A stretch of DNA of 55,646 nucleotides from Nitritalea halalkaliphila LW7 (GTDB lineage Bacteria; Bacteroidota; Bacteroidia; Cytophagales; Cyclobacteriaceae). The DNA is taken from positions 55 through 55,700 of the forward strand of contig NZ_AJYA01000011.1 in the NCBI RefSeq assembly GCF_000265075.1, read 5' to 3'. Position 1 is the first letter of the stretch; each line of letters opens with the position of its first letter. The notes under the pieces were generated by a model, which made no database searches, had not been told where the DNA came from, and was given only the letters and a program-made list of their open reading frames with translations. Position numbers and translations under genes: made by a program. Of this stretch, positions 40,485 through 51,104 are shown in pieces.

Positions 40485-40958
40485 ATGATGGATAAAGTGC
40501 AAGTGGTATCCGAGATGGTGCAGCGGCATCTGCCCGATGAGCGCTATTATATAGTAGATGTGCGCATAAAGCCTGTTTCTGGGCGCATGCGGGTAGAGGT
40601 TTTAATCGATGCCGACCATGGCTTAGAAATAGATGTATGTGCTGCGGTAAGTCGTGCAGTAGGTGCTGAGCTGGAGGAAGAAGCGGTTTTTGAAGATGCT
40701 TATGTGTTAGAGTGCAGCTCCCCGGGGGTGGATTTCCCTCTGCAGACTCCTCGGCAGTATGCAAAAAATATTGGCAGACAGTTGCAGGTCGCCACGACGA
40801 CAGGGCTTACACTTGAAGGCAAGTTGGAGGAAGTTCAGGATAGTGCGATACAGCTGCTGGTAAAAGAAAAGGTTAAGGGGAAAAAGGCCGAAGAAAAAGC
40901 TTTGGTGGTGCCCTTTGAAGAAATAAAAAAATCAATTGTGTTAGTCTCTTTCAAATAA
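40485..40958 (+). CDS. rimP: ribosome maturation factor RimP
   Basis: Assists 30S subunit assembly. 157 residues. The N-terminal alpha/beta domain includes VEVLIDADHGLEIDVCAAVS (about 37-56), the family-typical VSRAV segment, and CSSPGVDFPLQTPRQYAKNI (about 78-97). An SH3-like C-terminus follows. Start is ATG-ATG at 40485/40488; either is possible. It leads the classic rimP-nusA-infB operon, with nusA only 4 bp downstream. Confidence 0.95.
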   Translation: MMDKVQVVSEMVQRHLPDERYYIVDVRIKPVSGRMRVEVLIDADHGLEIDVCAAVSRAVGAELEEEAVFEDAYVLECSSPGVDFPLQTPRQYAKNIGRQLQVATTTGLTLEGKLEEVQDSAIQLLVKEKVKGKKAEEKALVVPFEEIKKSIVLVSFK

Positions 40959-40962
40959 TTAC

Positions 40963-42210
40963 ATGAACGCAAAAGAACTTATCGACTCCTTTGCCGAATT
41001 TGCTGGCAAGAAAAATGTGGACAGGCCTACGATGATCCGTATTTTAGAGGATGTTTTTAGAGCTATGATCCGTAGGAAATATGAGACGGACGAGAATTTT
41101 GATGTAACGATAAATGCGGATAAGGGGGATTTAGAGATTCTTCGTATTCGGGAAATTGTAGACGACGACTCAGAAGATATCTGGGATTTTGATAAGATAT
41201 CGCTGACGGAGGCACGTGCTATCGAACCTGATTTCGAAATAGGCGAAGAAGTATACGAAAAGATAGAACTAGAGTCATTTGGCAGAAGATCTGTGCAGAT
41301 GGCCCGCCAGACATTGATCCAGAAGGTGCGTGATCTAGAGAAAGACAATCTCTATGCGCACTATGAGGAGCTGGTAGGAGAGATTATCACGGCGGAGGTT
41401 TATCAGATTTTAGGTCGAGAGCTCATTTTGGTGGATGCTGAGAACAACGAGCTTTCTTTGCCCAAGGGCGAACAGATCCCGAAGGATCGCTTCCGCAAGG
41501 GGGATATGATTCGAGCGATTGTGCATAAAGTGGAGATGATTAACGGGAATCCGAAGATTATTCTTTCACGCACAAGTCCGATTTTCTTAGAGCGTCTCTT
41601 TGAAAACGAGGTGCCTGAGATTTACGATGGTCTCATCACCATTAAGAAGGTCGTTCGCGAGCCAGGAGAGCGCGCTAAGGTAGCTGTGGAGTCCTATGAT
41701 GACCGCATCGATCCGGTAGGAGCCTGTGTGGGGATGAAAGGAAGCCGTATTCATGCTGTGGTACGTGAATTGCAGAATGAAAACATCGATGTGATTAACT
41801 TCACGGAGAATTTAGAGCTCTATGTGGCGCGCGCTTTAAGCCCTGCTAAGGTAACCTCCATTACTTTAGATAAGGAAAACATGCGGATTTCGGTATTTCT
41901 TAAGCCAGATCAAGTATCTTTGGCTATCGGAAAAGGAGGGTATAACATCCGCTTAGCCAGCCGCTTGGTAGGAATGGAGATCGATGTGTTCCGGGATACA
42001 CCAGAATACGAGGATGACGAGGATGTCGATTTGATGGAGTTTTCCGATGAAATCGATGCTTGGATTATAGAAGAATTAAAGAAAACAGGGCTAGATACTG
42101 CGAAGTCAGTGCTAAGCCTAAGTGTAGAAGATCTGGTTAGAAGGACTGAACTAGAAGAAGAAACTATCGTCGAGATCTTCAGAATTTTAAAACAAGAGTT
42201 TGAACAGTAG
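40963..42210 (+). CDS. nusA: transcription elongation/termination factor NusA
   Basis: Binds RNA polymerase and nascent RNA, modulating pausing and termination. 415 residues: N-terminal polymerase-binding domain (1-125), S1 domain (about 130-200, EEIVGEIITAEVYQ-like region ELVGEIITAEVY), and two KH domains (GACVGMKGSRIHAVVREL and AIGKGGYNIRLASRL). A short helix-hairpin-helix-like tail follows (GLDTAKSVLSLSVEDL), shorter than the E. coli acidic repeats. Intact, between rimP and infB. Confidence 0.97.
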   Translation: MNAKELIDSFAEFAGKKNVDRPTMIRILEDVFRAMIRRKYETDENFDVTINADKGDLEILRIREIVDDDSEDIWDFDKISLTEARAIEPDFEIGEEVYEKIELESFGRRSVQMARQTLIQKVRDLEKDNLYAHYEELVGEIITAEVYQILGRELILVDAENNELSLPKGEQIPKDRFRKGDMIRAIVHKVEMINGNPKIILSRTSPIFLERLFENEVPEIYDGLITIKKVVREPGERAKVAVESYDDRIDPVGACVGMKGSRIHAVVRELQNENIDVINFTENLELYVARALSPAKVTSITLDKENMRISVFLKPDQVSLAIGKGGYNIRLASRLVGMEIDVFRDTPEYEDDEDVDLMEFSDEIDAWIIEELKKTGLDTAKSVLSLSVEDLVRRTELEEETIVEIFRILKQEFEQ

Positions 42211-42291
42211 CAAAAGGCTTATAACGATAATAACAATTTTAACGATTATACCGCTTATATTTGCTAAAGAATTAGAAAGAGGTTTTAGCGT

Positions 42292-45200
42292 ATGTCAGAA
42301 GAAAAAATGATGAGATTAGGTCAGGCCGCCCGAAAATTGAATGTGGGCTTAGCCACCATAGTGGAGACACTAGGGAAAAAGGGCTATGAGGTGGAGCTGA
42401 ACCCTAACTCAAAAATTAGTGGTGAGCAGTATAGTCTGCTTGCAAAAGAATTCAAGTCCTCTGCGAAGGAGAAGGAAGAAGCTTCCCATCTTTCTATAGG
42501 CAAAAGGCATCATGAAAACTTCACGATTGAAGCGGCTTCTGATGCGAAAGAAGTGAAAAAAACAGAGCATAAAAAACCTGAGCCGAAACCACAGCCTGCT
42601 GCTAAGCCGACAGCTAAGCCTGAAGTGAAAGCTGACGATAAAGTGAAGGCGGAAGCGCCAAAGCTTCAGGGAATAAAAGTGCTGGGTAAAATCGATTTAG
42701 GCGGTAAGGGAAGCCCTGCTCCTAAACCAGCTACTGAAAAAGCACCAGAACCTCAAGCAGCCACTCCGCCTTTAAAAGAGGCGGAGAAAAATGCTCCTCA
42801 GGCTGAGAAGCCGCAGGCAGAAAAACCTCAAGTTACACCTCCTGCTGCGCCCACTCAGCCGGAGACGACTCCTTCTACACGCGCTGAATCTAAACCACCC
42901 AAAGAAACTTCGGTGTCGGCAGCTAAGCCAGACTCCAAACCAACAGCAATCAATAAAGAGTCTGCTCCGGCAGCCGATAGTAAAAAGGTGATAAAAGCAA
43001 AAGAAAACACTCCTCCTAAGGCGCAGGAGAAAGCGCAGGAGCCTGCTGCTCCAGCACAGAAGAAAGAGGTAGCAGCCTCTCAGGCGCCGGCCCCGAAAGA
43101 AGATGCCAAGCCTGCCGAGACAAAAGAAGACCAGGTGATTTCTGCCAAAGCGGAGTCACTGAAAGGGCTTACAGTACTCGGTAAAATCGAGCTCCCCGTG
43201 GAGCGGCCGAAGAAGAAAGGTGGAGGCAACAAGCCTGTCGCCAGTTCTGACGAGCGCGGAAATAAGAAAAAGCGTCCACGCAAGCGTATCGATAAACCTG
43301 GTACGCCCGGAGCAGCGGGTGGAGCCACAGGTGCTGGAGGGAATGCAGGAACACGCCCACAAGGTCAAGGCGGTAATCGTCCAAACCAAGGCGTTGCAGG
43401 AAATAATCGACCTGGAAACAGAAACAATCCACGAGGTGGAAATCAACAGCGTGGTGGCGATAAGCGTACCGTTAAAGCGGAACCTACGCAGAAAGAAATC
43501 CAAGATCAGATCAAGCAGACACTGGCGCGTCTTCAAGGAGGCGGCAAATCTGGTGGAGGGAAAGGGAAAAACCGTAGGGATAAACGTCAAGAAAGAGGTC
43601 GCGACACCGACTCTGGAATGGAGGAAACGAAGTTACTTCGCGTAACGGAGTTTATCTCTGCGAATGATTTAGCCTCACTATTAGATGTCTCTGTAAACGA
43701 AATTATCTCGACGTGTATGAGTTTGGGCATGTTCGTGTCCATTAACCAGCGTTTAGATGCTGAAGCGATTACTGTTATCGCAGATGAATTCGGTTACGAA
43801 GTTTCCTTTACGAAGGCGGATGAAGAGGAAGAAATCGTCGAAGACGTAGACGCTGAGGAAGATTTAATTCCACGTGCGCCTATCGTTACGATCATGGGTC
43901 ACGTCGATCATGGTAAAACATCCCTACTCGATTACATCCGTCGTTCTAAAGTTACTGCTGATGAGGCGGGGGGTATCACCCAGCACATCGGGGCGTATGA
44001 CGTGAAAACGGCCCAAGGAAATAAAATTGCATTCCTAGATACTCCTGGTCACGAAGCCTTTACGGCCATGCGTGCGCGGGGAGCTAAGATTACAGATGTC
44101 GCGATTATCGTGATTGCTGCGGATGATGACATCATGCCTCAAACGAAAGAGGCGATTAATCACGCGCAGGTGGCTGGTGTACCGATGATCTTCGCGATTA
44201 ACAAGGTGGATAAGCCAAATGCAAATCCGCATAAAATCAAAGAAGCACTAGCAAATATGAACTTGCTCGTGGAAGAATGGGGAGGTAAATACCAGTCCCA
44301 GGATATCTCTGCGAAAACAGGTGCGGGTGTTGAAGAATTACTTGAGAAAGTACTCCTCGAAGCGGAAATTCTGGAGTTAACAGCGAACCCAGATAAAAAC
44401 GCTGTGGGTACAGTAGTAGAAGCCTCCTTAGATAAAGGACGTGGATACGTAGCCACCGTTATGGTTCAAGCGGGTACCTACGTGTACAGGATGTCATTTT
44501 AGCAGGTCAGCATTATGGACGTGTGAAAGCGATGTTCGATCATACAGGTAAAAAGCTTAAAGAAGCGGGTCCTTCCACTCCTGTGCAGGTCCTCGGTCTA
44601 AGTGGTGCACCACAGGCTGGTGACACCTTTAAAGTCTATGATAATGAGCGCGAAGCACGTGAAATAGCGAACTCTCGCGAGCAGATCCTTCGCGAGCAAA
44701 GCATGCGAACGAAGAAGCACATTACACTGGATGAAATCGGTCGTCGTCTCGCCATCGGTAGCTTTAAAGAGCTTAACATCATCATTAAAGGTGACGTGGA
44801 TGGTTCTGTAGAGGCGCTTTCTGATTCCTTATTGAAGTTAAGTAAAGACGAGGTAAGTGTAAACATCATTCATAAAGGTGTAGGACAAATTTCGGAATCG
44901 GATGTTCTCCTCGCTTCTGCTTCTGATGCGATTATTCTCGGTTTCCAAGTACGACCTTCCTCGAACGCGAAGCGTCTCGCCGAGCAGGAGGAAATCGAAA
45001 TCCGTCACTACTCGATTATCTACGATGCGATCAATCAAATCAAGGATGCTATCGAGGGAATGTTGGAGCCAGAATTCGAAGAAGTCATCACTGGAAATAT
45101 CCAAGTGCGTGAGGTATTTAAGATATCTAAAGTGGGTACCGTGGCTGGCTGTTACGTGACCGATGGTTTCATCACGCGTAAGAACAAGATTCGCGTGATC

Positions 45201-45377
45201 CGTGACGGTATCGTGATTCACGATGGTGACATCGATCAGCTGAAGCGTTTTAAAGACGATGTGGCTGAGGTGAAGGCAGGTTACGAGTGTGGTATCTCGA
45301 TTAAAAACTATAATAATATTCAAATCGACGATACGATCGAAGGCTATACCATGCAAGAGATCAAGCGTAAAAAATAA
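42292..45377 (+). CDS. infB: translation initiation factor IF-2, frameshifted
   Basis: GTPase that places initiator tRNA on the ribosome. About 1,028 residues from 42292-44502 and 44523-45377. One missing base near 44476-44479 restores [17 protein letters not shown]. An IF2_N helix domain (1-50) is followed by about 400 residues of low-complexity Lys/Pro/Ala then Gly/Arg/Asn-rich linker, which contains two copies of a LGKIxL motif ([26 protein letters not shown]). The G domain shows [12 protein letters not shown], the switch-2 DTPGHEAF and NKVDKP. Last gene of the rimP-nusA-infB operon, with a strong terminator after it. Confidence 0.97.
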
Positions 45378-45410
45378 GCGAATGGAGGTAGTCGCCTCCA
45401 TATTATAAGC

Positions 45411-45446
45411 GAAAAGGCTGTCAGTATTCTTGACAGCCTTTTCTTT
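45411..45446 (+). terminator. rho-independent terminator after infB
   Basis: Stem AAAAGGCTGTCA/TTGACAGCCTTTT with a following TTCTTT. A second small hairpin (ATGGAGG/CCTCCAT, about 45382-45402) precedes it. Confidence 0.85.
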
Positions 45447-45464
45447 AGTTTAAAGGATTTTTAT

Positions 45465-45668
45465 ATGATTCATTTACTCAAGGGATTTGCGCTTTTTATC
45501 GCCTTTTGGGGACTTTTAAATATGCTAATCGGTTTTATTCGTCCCGTTTTTGTGCTTTGGTTTTTAGATCGCTTTAATCGACTAAAGGTACTGCGTGTTT
45601 ACGGGGGCATGGCCCTTACAGGAGCTGTTCTGTACGGGATTCTGCATGTGTTAACCGCTGCCAGCTAA
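45465..45668 (+). CDS. small two-helix membrane protein
   Basis: 67 residues. Two hydrophobic segments (about 5-27 and 44-64) flank a short basic loop, DRFNRLKVLRVYGG. Starts 18 bp after the infB terminator, so it is probably a separate unit or read-through product. It resembles small Bacteroidota inner-membrane proteins of unknown role. I cannot name it. Confidence 0.6.
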   Translation: MIHLLKGFALFIAFWGLLNMLIGFIRPVFVLWFLDRFNRLKVLRVYGGMALTGAVLYGILHVLTAAS

Positions 45669-45694
45669 AAGAGAAGCGCCTGCACGGATAACGA

Positions 45695-47338
45695 TCAGAC
45701 AGAAAGTTTTTCATCTTCCTCTTGGTTGATTTCTTTTTTTAAGCGCTGCCGCGCAAGGAGAATCAGCGCGAGTGCCATTATAAATAAGACAGCGGCTATC
45801 GCGGACAGGACATATACCTCCTTTTTAAAATTATTAAAGGCAAACAGTGCGAGAGAGCTGAGCGTGACACCGAACATAAAAAACATGGGAATGGTTACGA
45901 AGCGTGCTTCCACTTTCTGACGTATTAGCCAGACAGCTACCGCCAGAAGTGCCAGCGCGGCGAGTAATTGGTTCGCAGAACCAAAAATAGGCCATAGGGT
46001 GCTAAATTCTCCCGATGTAAGGAGGAGCATAGACACGATAACGACGAAACCAGTGGCCACAAAGCGGTTTTGGCCTGTAGCCTGCAGGCGCTTTTCAGGG
46101 ACATTATCGAAGTATTCCTGGACGGTGAAGCGTGCCAGTCGGGTGCAGGTGTCTAAGGTGGTCATCGCGAAGGCGGATACGGTAAGGGCCACGAAGGCGA
46201 CGGCGAAACTTTCCTCCAGTCCGAGGCTACTAATCATTTGGCCTAGGCCAGAGGCAAAAAGCGGTACAGGTCCTTCCGCTCCTAGTCGTTCTATGTATTC
46301 ACCGCGACTTAAAATTAACACAGAACCTACGGCAATAATGGCTAAAAAAGACTCAATAAGCATTCCGCCGAAGCCCACGATTTTCGCATCGCTAGGTTTG
46401 TCGAGCTGCTTGGAGGTGGTTCCAGAGGCTACCAGGCTATGAAATCCGCTTATGGCGCCACATGCCACGGTGACGAATAGAACAGGGAATATGTAACCGA
46501 GGGTATCGCTACTGATATAGATTTCACTGTCCATCGCGATGCTGGGGTTAGCTACCAGAATGCCCGCTACAGCAGCCAGCATAAGCCCGTAGAGAAGGAA
46601 GCTGTTCAGGTAGTCCCGAGGCTGTAGCAGCACGGATACCGGTGCTACTGAGGCAAAGAAGGCGTAGGCCATCAGCAGGTAGATCCAGAAATCATAAGAG
46701 AGGGCTAAGGGAAGCTGCATGCCGAGGTACACGAAATAGTACATGATCGCCACTCCAGCAATAGTGAGTAGGGAAAATCCAACTTTCGTGCCGCCAAAAA
46801 AGCGGTTTAACTGCCCAAACACTATAGCCAAAACGATGAATAAGGCGGATGCGGAAGCCACGCCGGGGTTATTGACGAAGGTTTTAGCGATGATGTCAGC
46901 GAAGACGGCGATGACCAAAATGAGCGTAGAGAAGGAAAAGAGGATGAAAAGTCTTTTGCCTTTTAGGCCAATGTTTTTTTCGATGATCACGCCGATAGAC
47001 TTGCCTTGATGTTTTAAGGATGCGGCGATACTTCCCAGGTCATGAACGGCACCGAAGAAAATTCCACCGATGAGAATCCAAAGCACAGCAGGGATCCAGC
47101 CGAAAGTGACTGCGATGATGGGGCCTACTATAGGTCCTGCGCCGGCGATGGATGCAAAATGGTGTCCGAGGACGACGCCCGGCTTACTGGGAACGTAATC
47201 TACGCCGTCTTGGTAGGTGTGAGAGGGCGCAGGTTCGCGATCGTGCAGGTTGAATTTAGCGAAAACATATTTTCCGTAGATACGGTAAGCGAAAAATAAA
47301 AGCACTGCTGCTGCGAGTAACAGATAGATAAGTTGCAT
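45695..47338 (-). CDS. cstA: carbon starvation protein CstA (peptide/pyruvate transporter family)
   Basis: Inner-membrane transporter of 547 residues with about 14-16 helices, intact. The CstA domain is clear from its N-terminal signature, including GVDYVPSKPGVVLGHHFASI, then AGAGPIVGPIIA and the later FHSLVASGTTSKQLDKP. It is shorter than E. coli CstA (about 700 residues), as is usual for Bacteroidota. Family members import peptides or pyruvate under carbon limitation; which applies here is unknown. Divergent from accD. Confidence 0.93.
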   Translation of the reverse strand: MQLIYLLLAAAVLLFFAYRIYGKYVFAKFNLHDREPAPSHTYQDGVDYVPSKPGVVLGHHFASIAGAGPIVGPIIAVTFGWIPAVLWILIGGIFFGAVHDLGSIAASLKHQGKSIGVIIEKNIGLKGKRLFILFSFSTLILVIAVFADIIAKTFVNNPGVASASALFIVLAIVFGQLNRFFGGTKVGFSLLTIAGVAIMYYFVYLGMQLPLALSYDFWIYLLMAYAFFASVAPVSVLLQPRDYLNSFLLYGLMLAAVAGILVANPSIAMDSEIYISSDTLGYIFPVLFVTVACGAISGFHSLVASGTTSKQLDKPSDAKIVGFGGMLIESFLAIIAVGSVLILSRGEYIERLGAEGPVPLFASGLGQMISSLGLEESFAVAFVALTVSAFAMTTLDTCTRLARFTVQEYFDNVPEKRLQATGQNRFVATGFVVIVSMLLLTSGEFSTLWPIFGSANQLLAALALLAVAVWLIRQKVEARFVTIPMFFMFGVTLSSLALFAFNNFKKEVYVLSAIAAVLFIMALALILLARQRLKKEINQEEDEKLSV

Positions 47339-47557
47339 GGTATACAGGGTTTAATGTTAACATCTAAACGACAAAATGAACCTGAAGTGTTTGTAGCTTA
47401 AGGTGTAAATGCGCTAAATAGCTGTCGATGTATGTGCATAACTTATTTGAGCTAGATGCGTGTAAAGCACAGTAAGATAGTCTTTTCATTTTATTTAATG
47501 GAGAAAGCGGCTAAATTTGCATTTCCTGAATATGTTTTCTTCACCAAAAAAGTTAAT
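47339..47557. promoter_or_regulatory. divergent promoter region cstA/accD
   Basis: A 219-bp gap. A candidate accD -7 box TAAATTTG is at 47512-47519, 38 bp before the accD start. No clear box is seen for cstA. Confidence 0.45.
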
Positions 47558-48399
47558 ATGGCTTGGTTTAAACGTACAGACAAAGGTATCAAGACCTCTA
47601 CAGAGGAGAAAAAGGACACCCCAGACGGGCTTTGGTTTAAGACCCCAAAGGGAAATATTATCCATACGCGTGAATTAAAAAATAATGCGTATGTGTGTCC
47701 TGATGATGATTACCACGTCAAAATTGGCTCTAAGGAATACTTTGCGATTCTATTTGACCATAATAAATTTGAAGAATTAGATGCGGACATGCGTTCTGCG
47801 GACCACTTCACTTCGTGGACACGAAGCCTTATACAGCTCGAATCGAAAGTTCGATCAAGAAGGCGGAACTTAACGACGCTGTACGAGCTGCGGTGGGAAA
47901 ATGCGACGGACATGACTTGGTAGTCGCATGTATGGATTTTAATTTCATCGGAGGGTCTATGGGCTCTGTGGTGGGGGAAAAAATCGCACGCGCCATCGAT
48001 TACTCCCTAGCGCATAAGGTGCCTTTTATGATGATTTCTAAGTCTGGTGGAGCGCGTATGATGGAAGCTGGATTTAGCTTAATGCAGATGGCGAAAACAT
48101 CCGCGAAGCTTGCGCGATTAGATGAGGCAGGTATTCCTTATATTTCTTTGCTGACAGATCCTACCACAGGTGGGGTGACGGCCTCTTATGCCATGCTGGG
48201 CGATTTTAATATCGCAGAACCTGGCGCATTAATTGGTTTCGCAGGCCCACGTGTTATCCGTGAAACGATCGGAAAAGATCTGCCGAAAGGCTTCCAAAGT
48301 TCTGAATTTGTGCTCGAGCATGGGTTTTTGGATTTCATAATCGATAGACGGCAGTTGAAAAGCAGAATAAGCACACTTCTTCAGCTTCTGAAGAACTAA
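47558..48399 (+). CDS. accD: acetyl-CoA carboxylase carboxyltransferase beta subunit, frameshifted
   Basis: Forms the carboxyltransferase with AccA, making malonyl-CoA for fatty-acid synthesis. The ATG at 47558 gives the family start [10 protein letters not shown]; the ORF start at 47456 is too long. A missing base near 47804 restores [17 protein letters not shown], joining the frames to about 280 residues. The catalytic-core motifs are intact: [28 protein letters not shown] and [15 protein letters not shown]. Only one cysteine (Cys47) stands where E. coli has a four-cysteine zinc ribbon, as in other Bacteroidota AccD. Confidence 0.95.
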
Positions 48400-48478
48400 G
48401 TGTCTTTTAGACCTGTTTTGAATTAGGAATAGAGAAGAATTCTTCAGCAAAAAGCCTGTATTTTCTTCTTTTATATAA

Positions 48479-48486
48479 TATATTTG
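48479..48486 (+). promoter_or_regulatory. candidate -7 box for nqrF
   Basis: TATATTTG, an exact TAnnTTTG match, 48 bp before the nqrF start. It indicates nqrF has its own promoter and is not only read through from accD. Confidence 0.5.
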
Positions 48487-48534
48487 TAGGGAATAGCATA
48501 TCGCGTACCGTAAATTAATGTAAATCATAGTTAA

Positions 48535-49839
48535 ATGGGTTCTGTAATTATTACATCGATTGTAGCATTTACCTTTATTATCTTGCTACTCGTGTTTATC
48601 TTATTGTTCGCCCAGTCTAAGCTTGTGAATTCTGGTGATGTGAAGATTATCATCAATGGGGATGAGAAAAATCCTATTGTAGCTTCTGCCGGAACGACCT
48701 TGCTGAACACCTTGTCGAATAAGAAGATATTCCTTCCTTCCGCCTGTGGAGGCGGTGGAACTTGTGCCATGTGTAAGTGCGTGATCGAAGACGGAGGTGG
48801 TGAGGTACTGCCGACGGAAGAAGGTCACCTATCGCGTGCTGAAAAACAAGAAAAAGTACGTCTATCTTGCCAAGTGAAAGTGAAGCAAGACATGCGTATT
48901 CGCATTCCCGAAGAGATTTTCGGTATCAAGAAGTGGGAATGTGAGGTTGTTTCGAACTACAACGTTTCTACTTTCATCAAAGAATTTAAAGTGAAACTAC
49001 CTGAAGGCGAGACGTTAGACTTCGAGCCGGGTGGATATATTCAGGTGGATGTACCGCCAGTGACGGTTAATTTTAAAGACATCGATATCACACCACACCC
49101 TGAATTAGGGCACAAGCCTGATGTGTACAAGTCGGAGTGGGATAAGTTCGGTATGTGGGATCTGGTCATGAAAAATGACGAAGAAATCTTCCGCGCTTAC
49201 TCTATGGCGAACCACCCAGCAGAAGGTAATATCGTTATGCTGACCATTCGTATCGCTACCCCACCATGGGACAGAGCGAATAACAAATGGATGGATGTGA
49301 ATCCTGGTATCTGTTCTTCCTATGTTTTCGCTCAGAAAGCTGGTGATAAGGTTACCATTTCAGGGCCTTATGGGGAGTTCCACATTAACCCTACCCAGCG
49401 AGAGATGATCTACATCGGTGGGGGTGCAGGTATGGCTCCTTTACGTTCGCATATCTTCCATCTCTTCCATACGGAGAAGTCAGATAGAAAGGTATCTTAC
49501 TGGTATGGTGGACGTTCGAAAAAAGAACTTTTCTACGTGCCTCATTTCAGAGATATCGAAAAAGATTTCCCTAATTTCTCTTTCCACATTGGTTTATCTG
49601 AGCCATTCCCTGAGGATAACTGGAAACTAAAAAAATCGCTGGATGATAAAGAAGGTGATGGTTATGTAGGATTCATCCACCAAGTGCTGTACGATAATTA
49701 TCTAAAAGATCATCCTGATCCGGACGAAATAGAATTTTATCTCTGTGGTCCTCCGTTGATGAACTCAGCAGTATTAAAAATGCTAGAAGATCTAGGGATT
49801 CCAGACGAGAATATCCGTTTTGATGACTTCGGAGGTTAA
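48535..49839 (+). CDS. nqrF: Na+-translocating NADH:quinone reductase subunit F
   Basis: The NADH-oxidising entry subunit of Na+-NQR. 434 residues, intact. One N-terminal membrane helix (about 4-26) precedes a 2Fe-2S domain with Cys71, Cys77, Cys80 and Cys112 ([14 protein letters not shown], then RLSCQ). The FAD domain shows RAYSMANHP, and the NADH domain shows [12 protein letters not shown] and the C-terminal [10 protein letters not shown]. Length and layout are normal for NqrF. However, the other five subunits (nqrA-E) do not precede it: its neighbours are accD and an arginase-like gene. Confidence 0.95.
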   Translation: MGSVIITSIVAFTFIILLLVFILLFAQSKLVNSGDVKIIINGDEKNPIVASAGTTLLNTLSNKKIFLPSACGGGGTCAMCKCVIEDGGGEVLPTEEGHLSRAEKQEKVRLSCQVKVKQDMRIRIPEEIFGIKKWECEVVSNYNVSTFIKEFKVKLPEGETLDFEPGGYIQVDVPPVTVNFKDIDITPHPELGHKPDVYKSEWDKFGMWDLVMKNDEEIFRAYSMANHPAEGNIVMLTIRIATPPWDRANNKWMDVNPGICSSYVFAQKAGDKVTISGPYGEFHINPTQREMIYIGGGAGMAPLRSHIFHLFHTEKSDRKVSYWYGGRSKKELFYVPHFRDIEKDFPNFSFHIGLSEPFPEDNWKLKKSLDDKEGDGYVGFIHQVLYDNYLKDHPDPDEIEFYLCGPPLMNSAVLKMLEDLGIPDENIRFDDFGG

Positions 49840-49862
49840 TATCGACCACCTCTATACAAAGG

Positions 49863-49884
49863 AAACCCCGCGGAGCGGGGTTTT
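49863..49884 (+). terminator. terminator after nqrF
   Basis: Stem AAACCCCGC-GGA-GCGGGGTTTT, 24 bp after the nqrF stop. Compact and GC-rich, with a short T-tract. Confidence 0.8.
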
Positions 49885-49910
49885 CTGCTTTTTAAGCCAA
49901 AAAAAATCCG

Positions 49911-49918
49911 TATTTTTG
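49911..49918 (+). promoter_or_regulatory. candidate -7 box for the arginase-like gene
   Basis: TATTTTTG matches TAnnTTTG and lies 24 bp before the TTG start at 49942. Confidence 0.45.
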
Positions 49919-49941
49919 ATGTAATTTAAATCCTTTTACTC

Positions 49942-51104
49942 TTGGAAAATTTTTTCTACCCTATCTCCGAAGAACTTACACAACTCAATTATCACCCTCG
50001 GTCATTCTATGCGCATATTTATGCGCATACTGGGTTTTTTCCGGATTTATCACATATCGATGTGGTGCTTATCGGGCTAACCGAAGCACGTGGTGCCCAG
50101 CATAACCAAAGTATGGAGCGTGGCACTTTCGAAATTCGCGAGAAGCTCTACCGCTTAATGAAGCACGATACCCGCATTAAGGTAGCGGACCTCGGGGACC
50201 TTATTCCTGGAGATACCCTAGAAGAAACCTATGCGCGGATAGCCGAAGTGGGACAGCGGTGTCTGGAAAAACAGCTTCTGCCCGTTTTTTTTGGCGGTAG
50301 CCATGATCTAGATATCGGACAATACAGAGCATATGAGGGCATGAATAAAATGGTATCGCTACTGACTGTGGATGCCAAAGTGGATATGGAAGAGATTACG
50401 GGCGAGCCTTGTGCTGGGCATACGCAACAGATTGTTTTGCATGAGCCCAACTTTCTGTTTTCCTCAGCGCATATTGCCTATCAGCGCTATTTAAATGATC
50501 CTGACCTGCTGATGGCAATAGAGAAATTAAATTTTGATCTCATGCGTCTGGGGGAGTTACGCGCAGACATAAGTGAGGTGGAGCCGCTACTGCGGCAAAC
50601 GGATCTGGTTTCCTTCGATCTCTGTGCTATTCAGGCCGCAGATGCCCCTGGAGTTTACGATGCACAAGCTTTTGGCCTTACGGCCACAGAGGCCTGTCAA
50701 CTAGCCCGATTCGCGGGGAGTAGCGAAAAGTTAAGCTCTTTCGGGCTTTATGGATACCAGCCCTATTATGATGATGCTCATAACCGTACCGCGCAGGTGG
50801 CTGCGGTCATGCTCTGGTATTTTATCGATGGTTTCTACGAGCGGGAGCATAACCTGTCCTTTGATTCTGTGGATTACATGAAATACACGGTATCCCTCGA
50901 TACGAAAGGGGGGGTGCTGACCTTTATAAAAGCAAGCGTACCAACAAATGGTGGATGGAAATTCCGCCGGCGCAGTTAGACGGGTTTTTTCCCTTACGGC
51001 ACAAGCGAGCGAGTATGATCCCCTGTACGCGCGAGGATTATGCACTCGCACTTTCTGGAGAGATTCCCGATCGCTGGATTCAAGCACAATTGAAAAATGG
51101 TTAA
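49942..51104 (+). CDS. arginase/formimidoylglutamase-superfamily protein, metal site altered, frameshifted
   Basis: About 387 residues. The main frame stops at 50979, but one extra T near 50933-50936 restores LTFYKSKRTNKWWMEIPPAQ and runs to a TAA at 51104. Start is TTG (49942); the preceding ATG is followed at once by TAA. The ureohydrolase fold is clear, but the Mn2 site is not standard. GGSHD keeps the first His, DAKVD has Lys in place of the second His, and FDLCAI has Cys in place of the second Asp of the DxD pair. Similar degenerate proteins are common in Bacteroidota, often labelled formimidoylglutamase. Enzymatic activity is therefore doubtful. The downstream gene overlaps its last codons. 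Confidence 0.8.

Noticed and set aside
43080..43645. Several ORFs opposite or out of frame to infB
   Set aside because: They arise from the low-complexity linker of IF-2 read in other frames.
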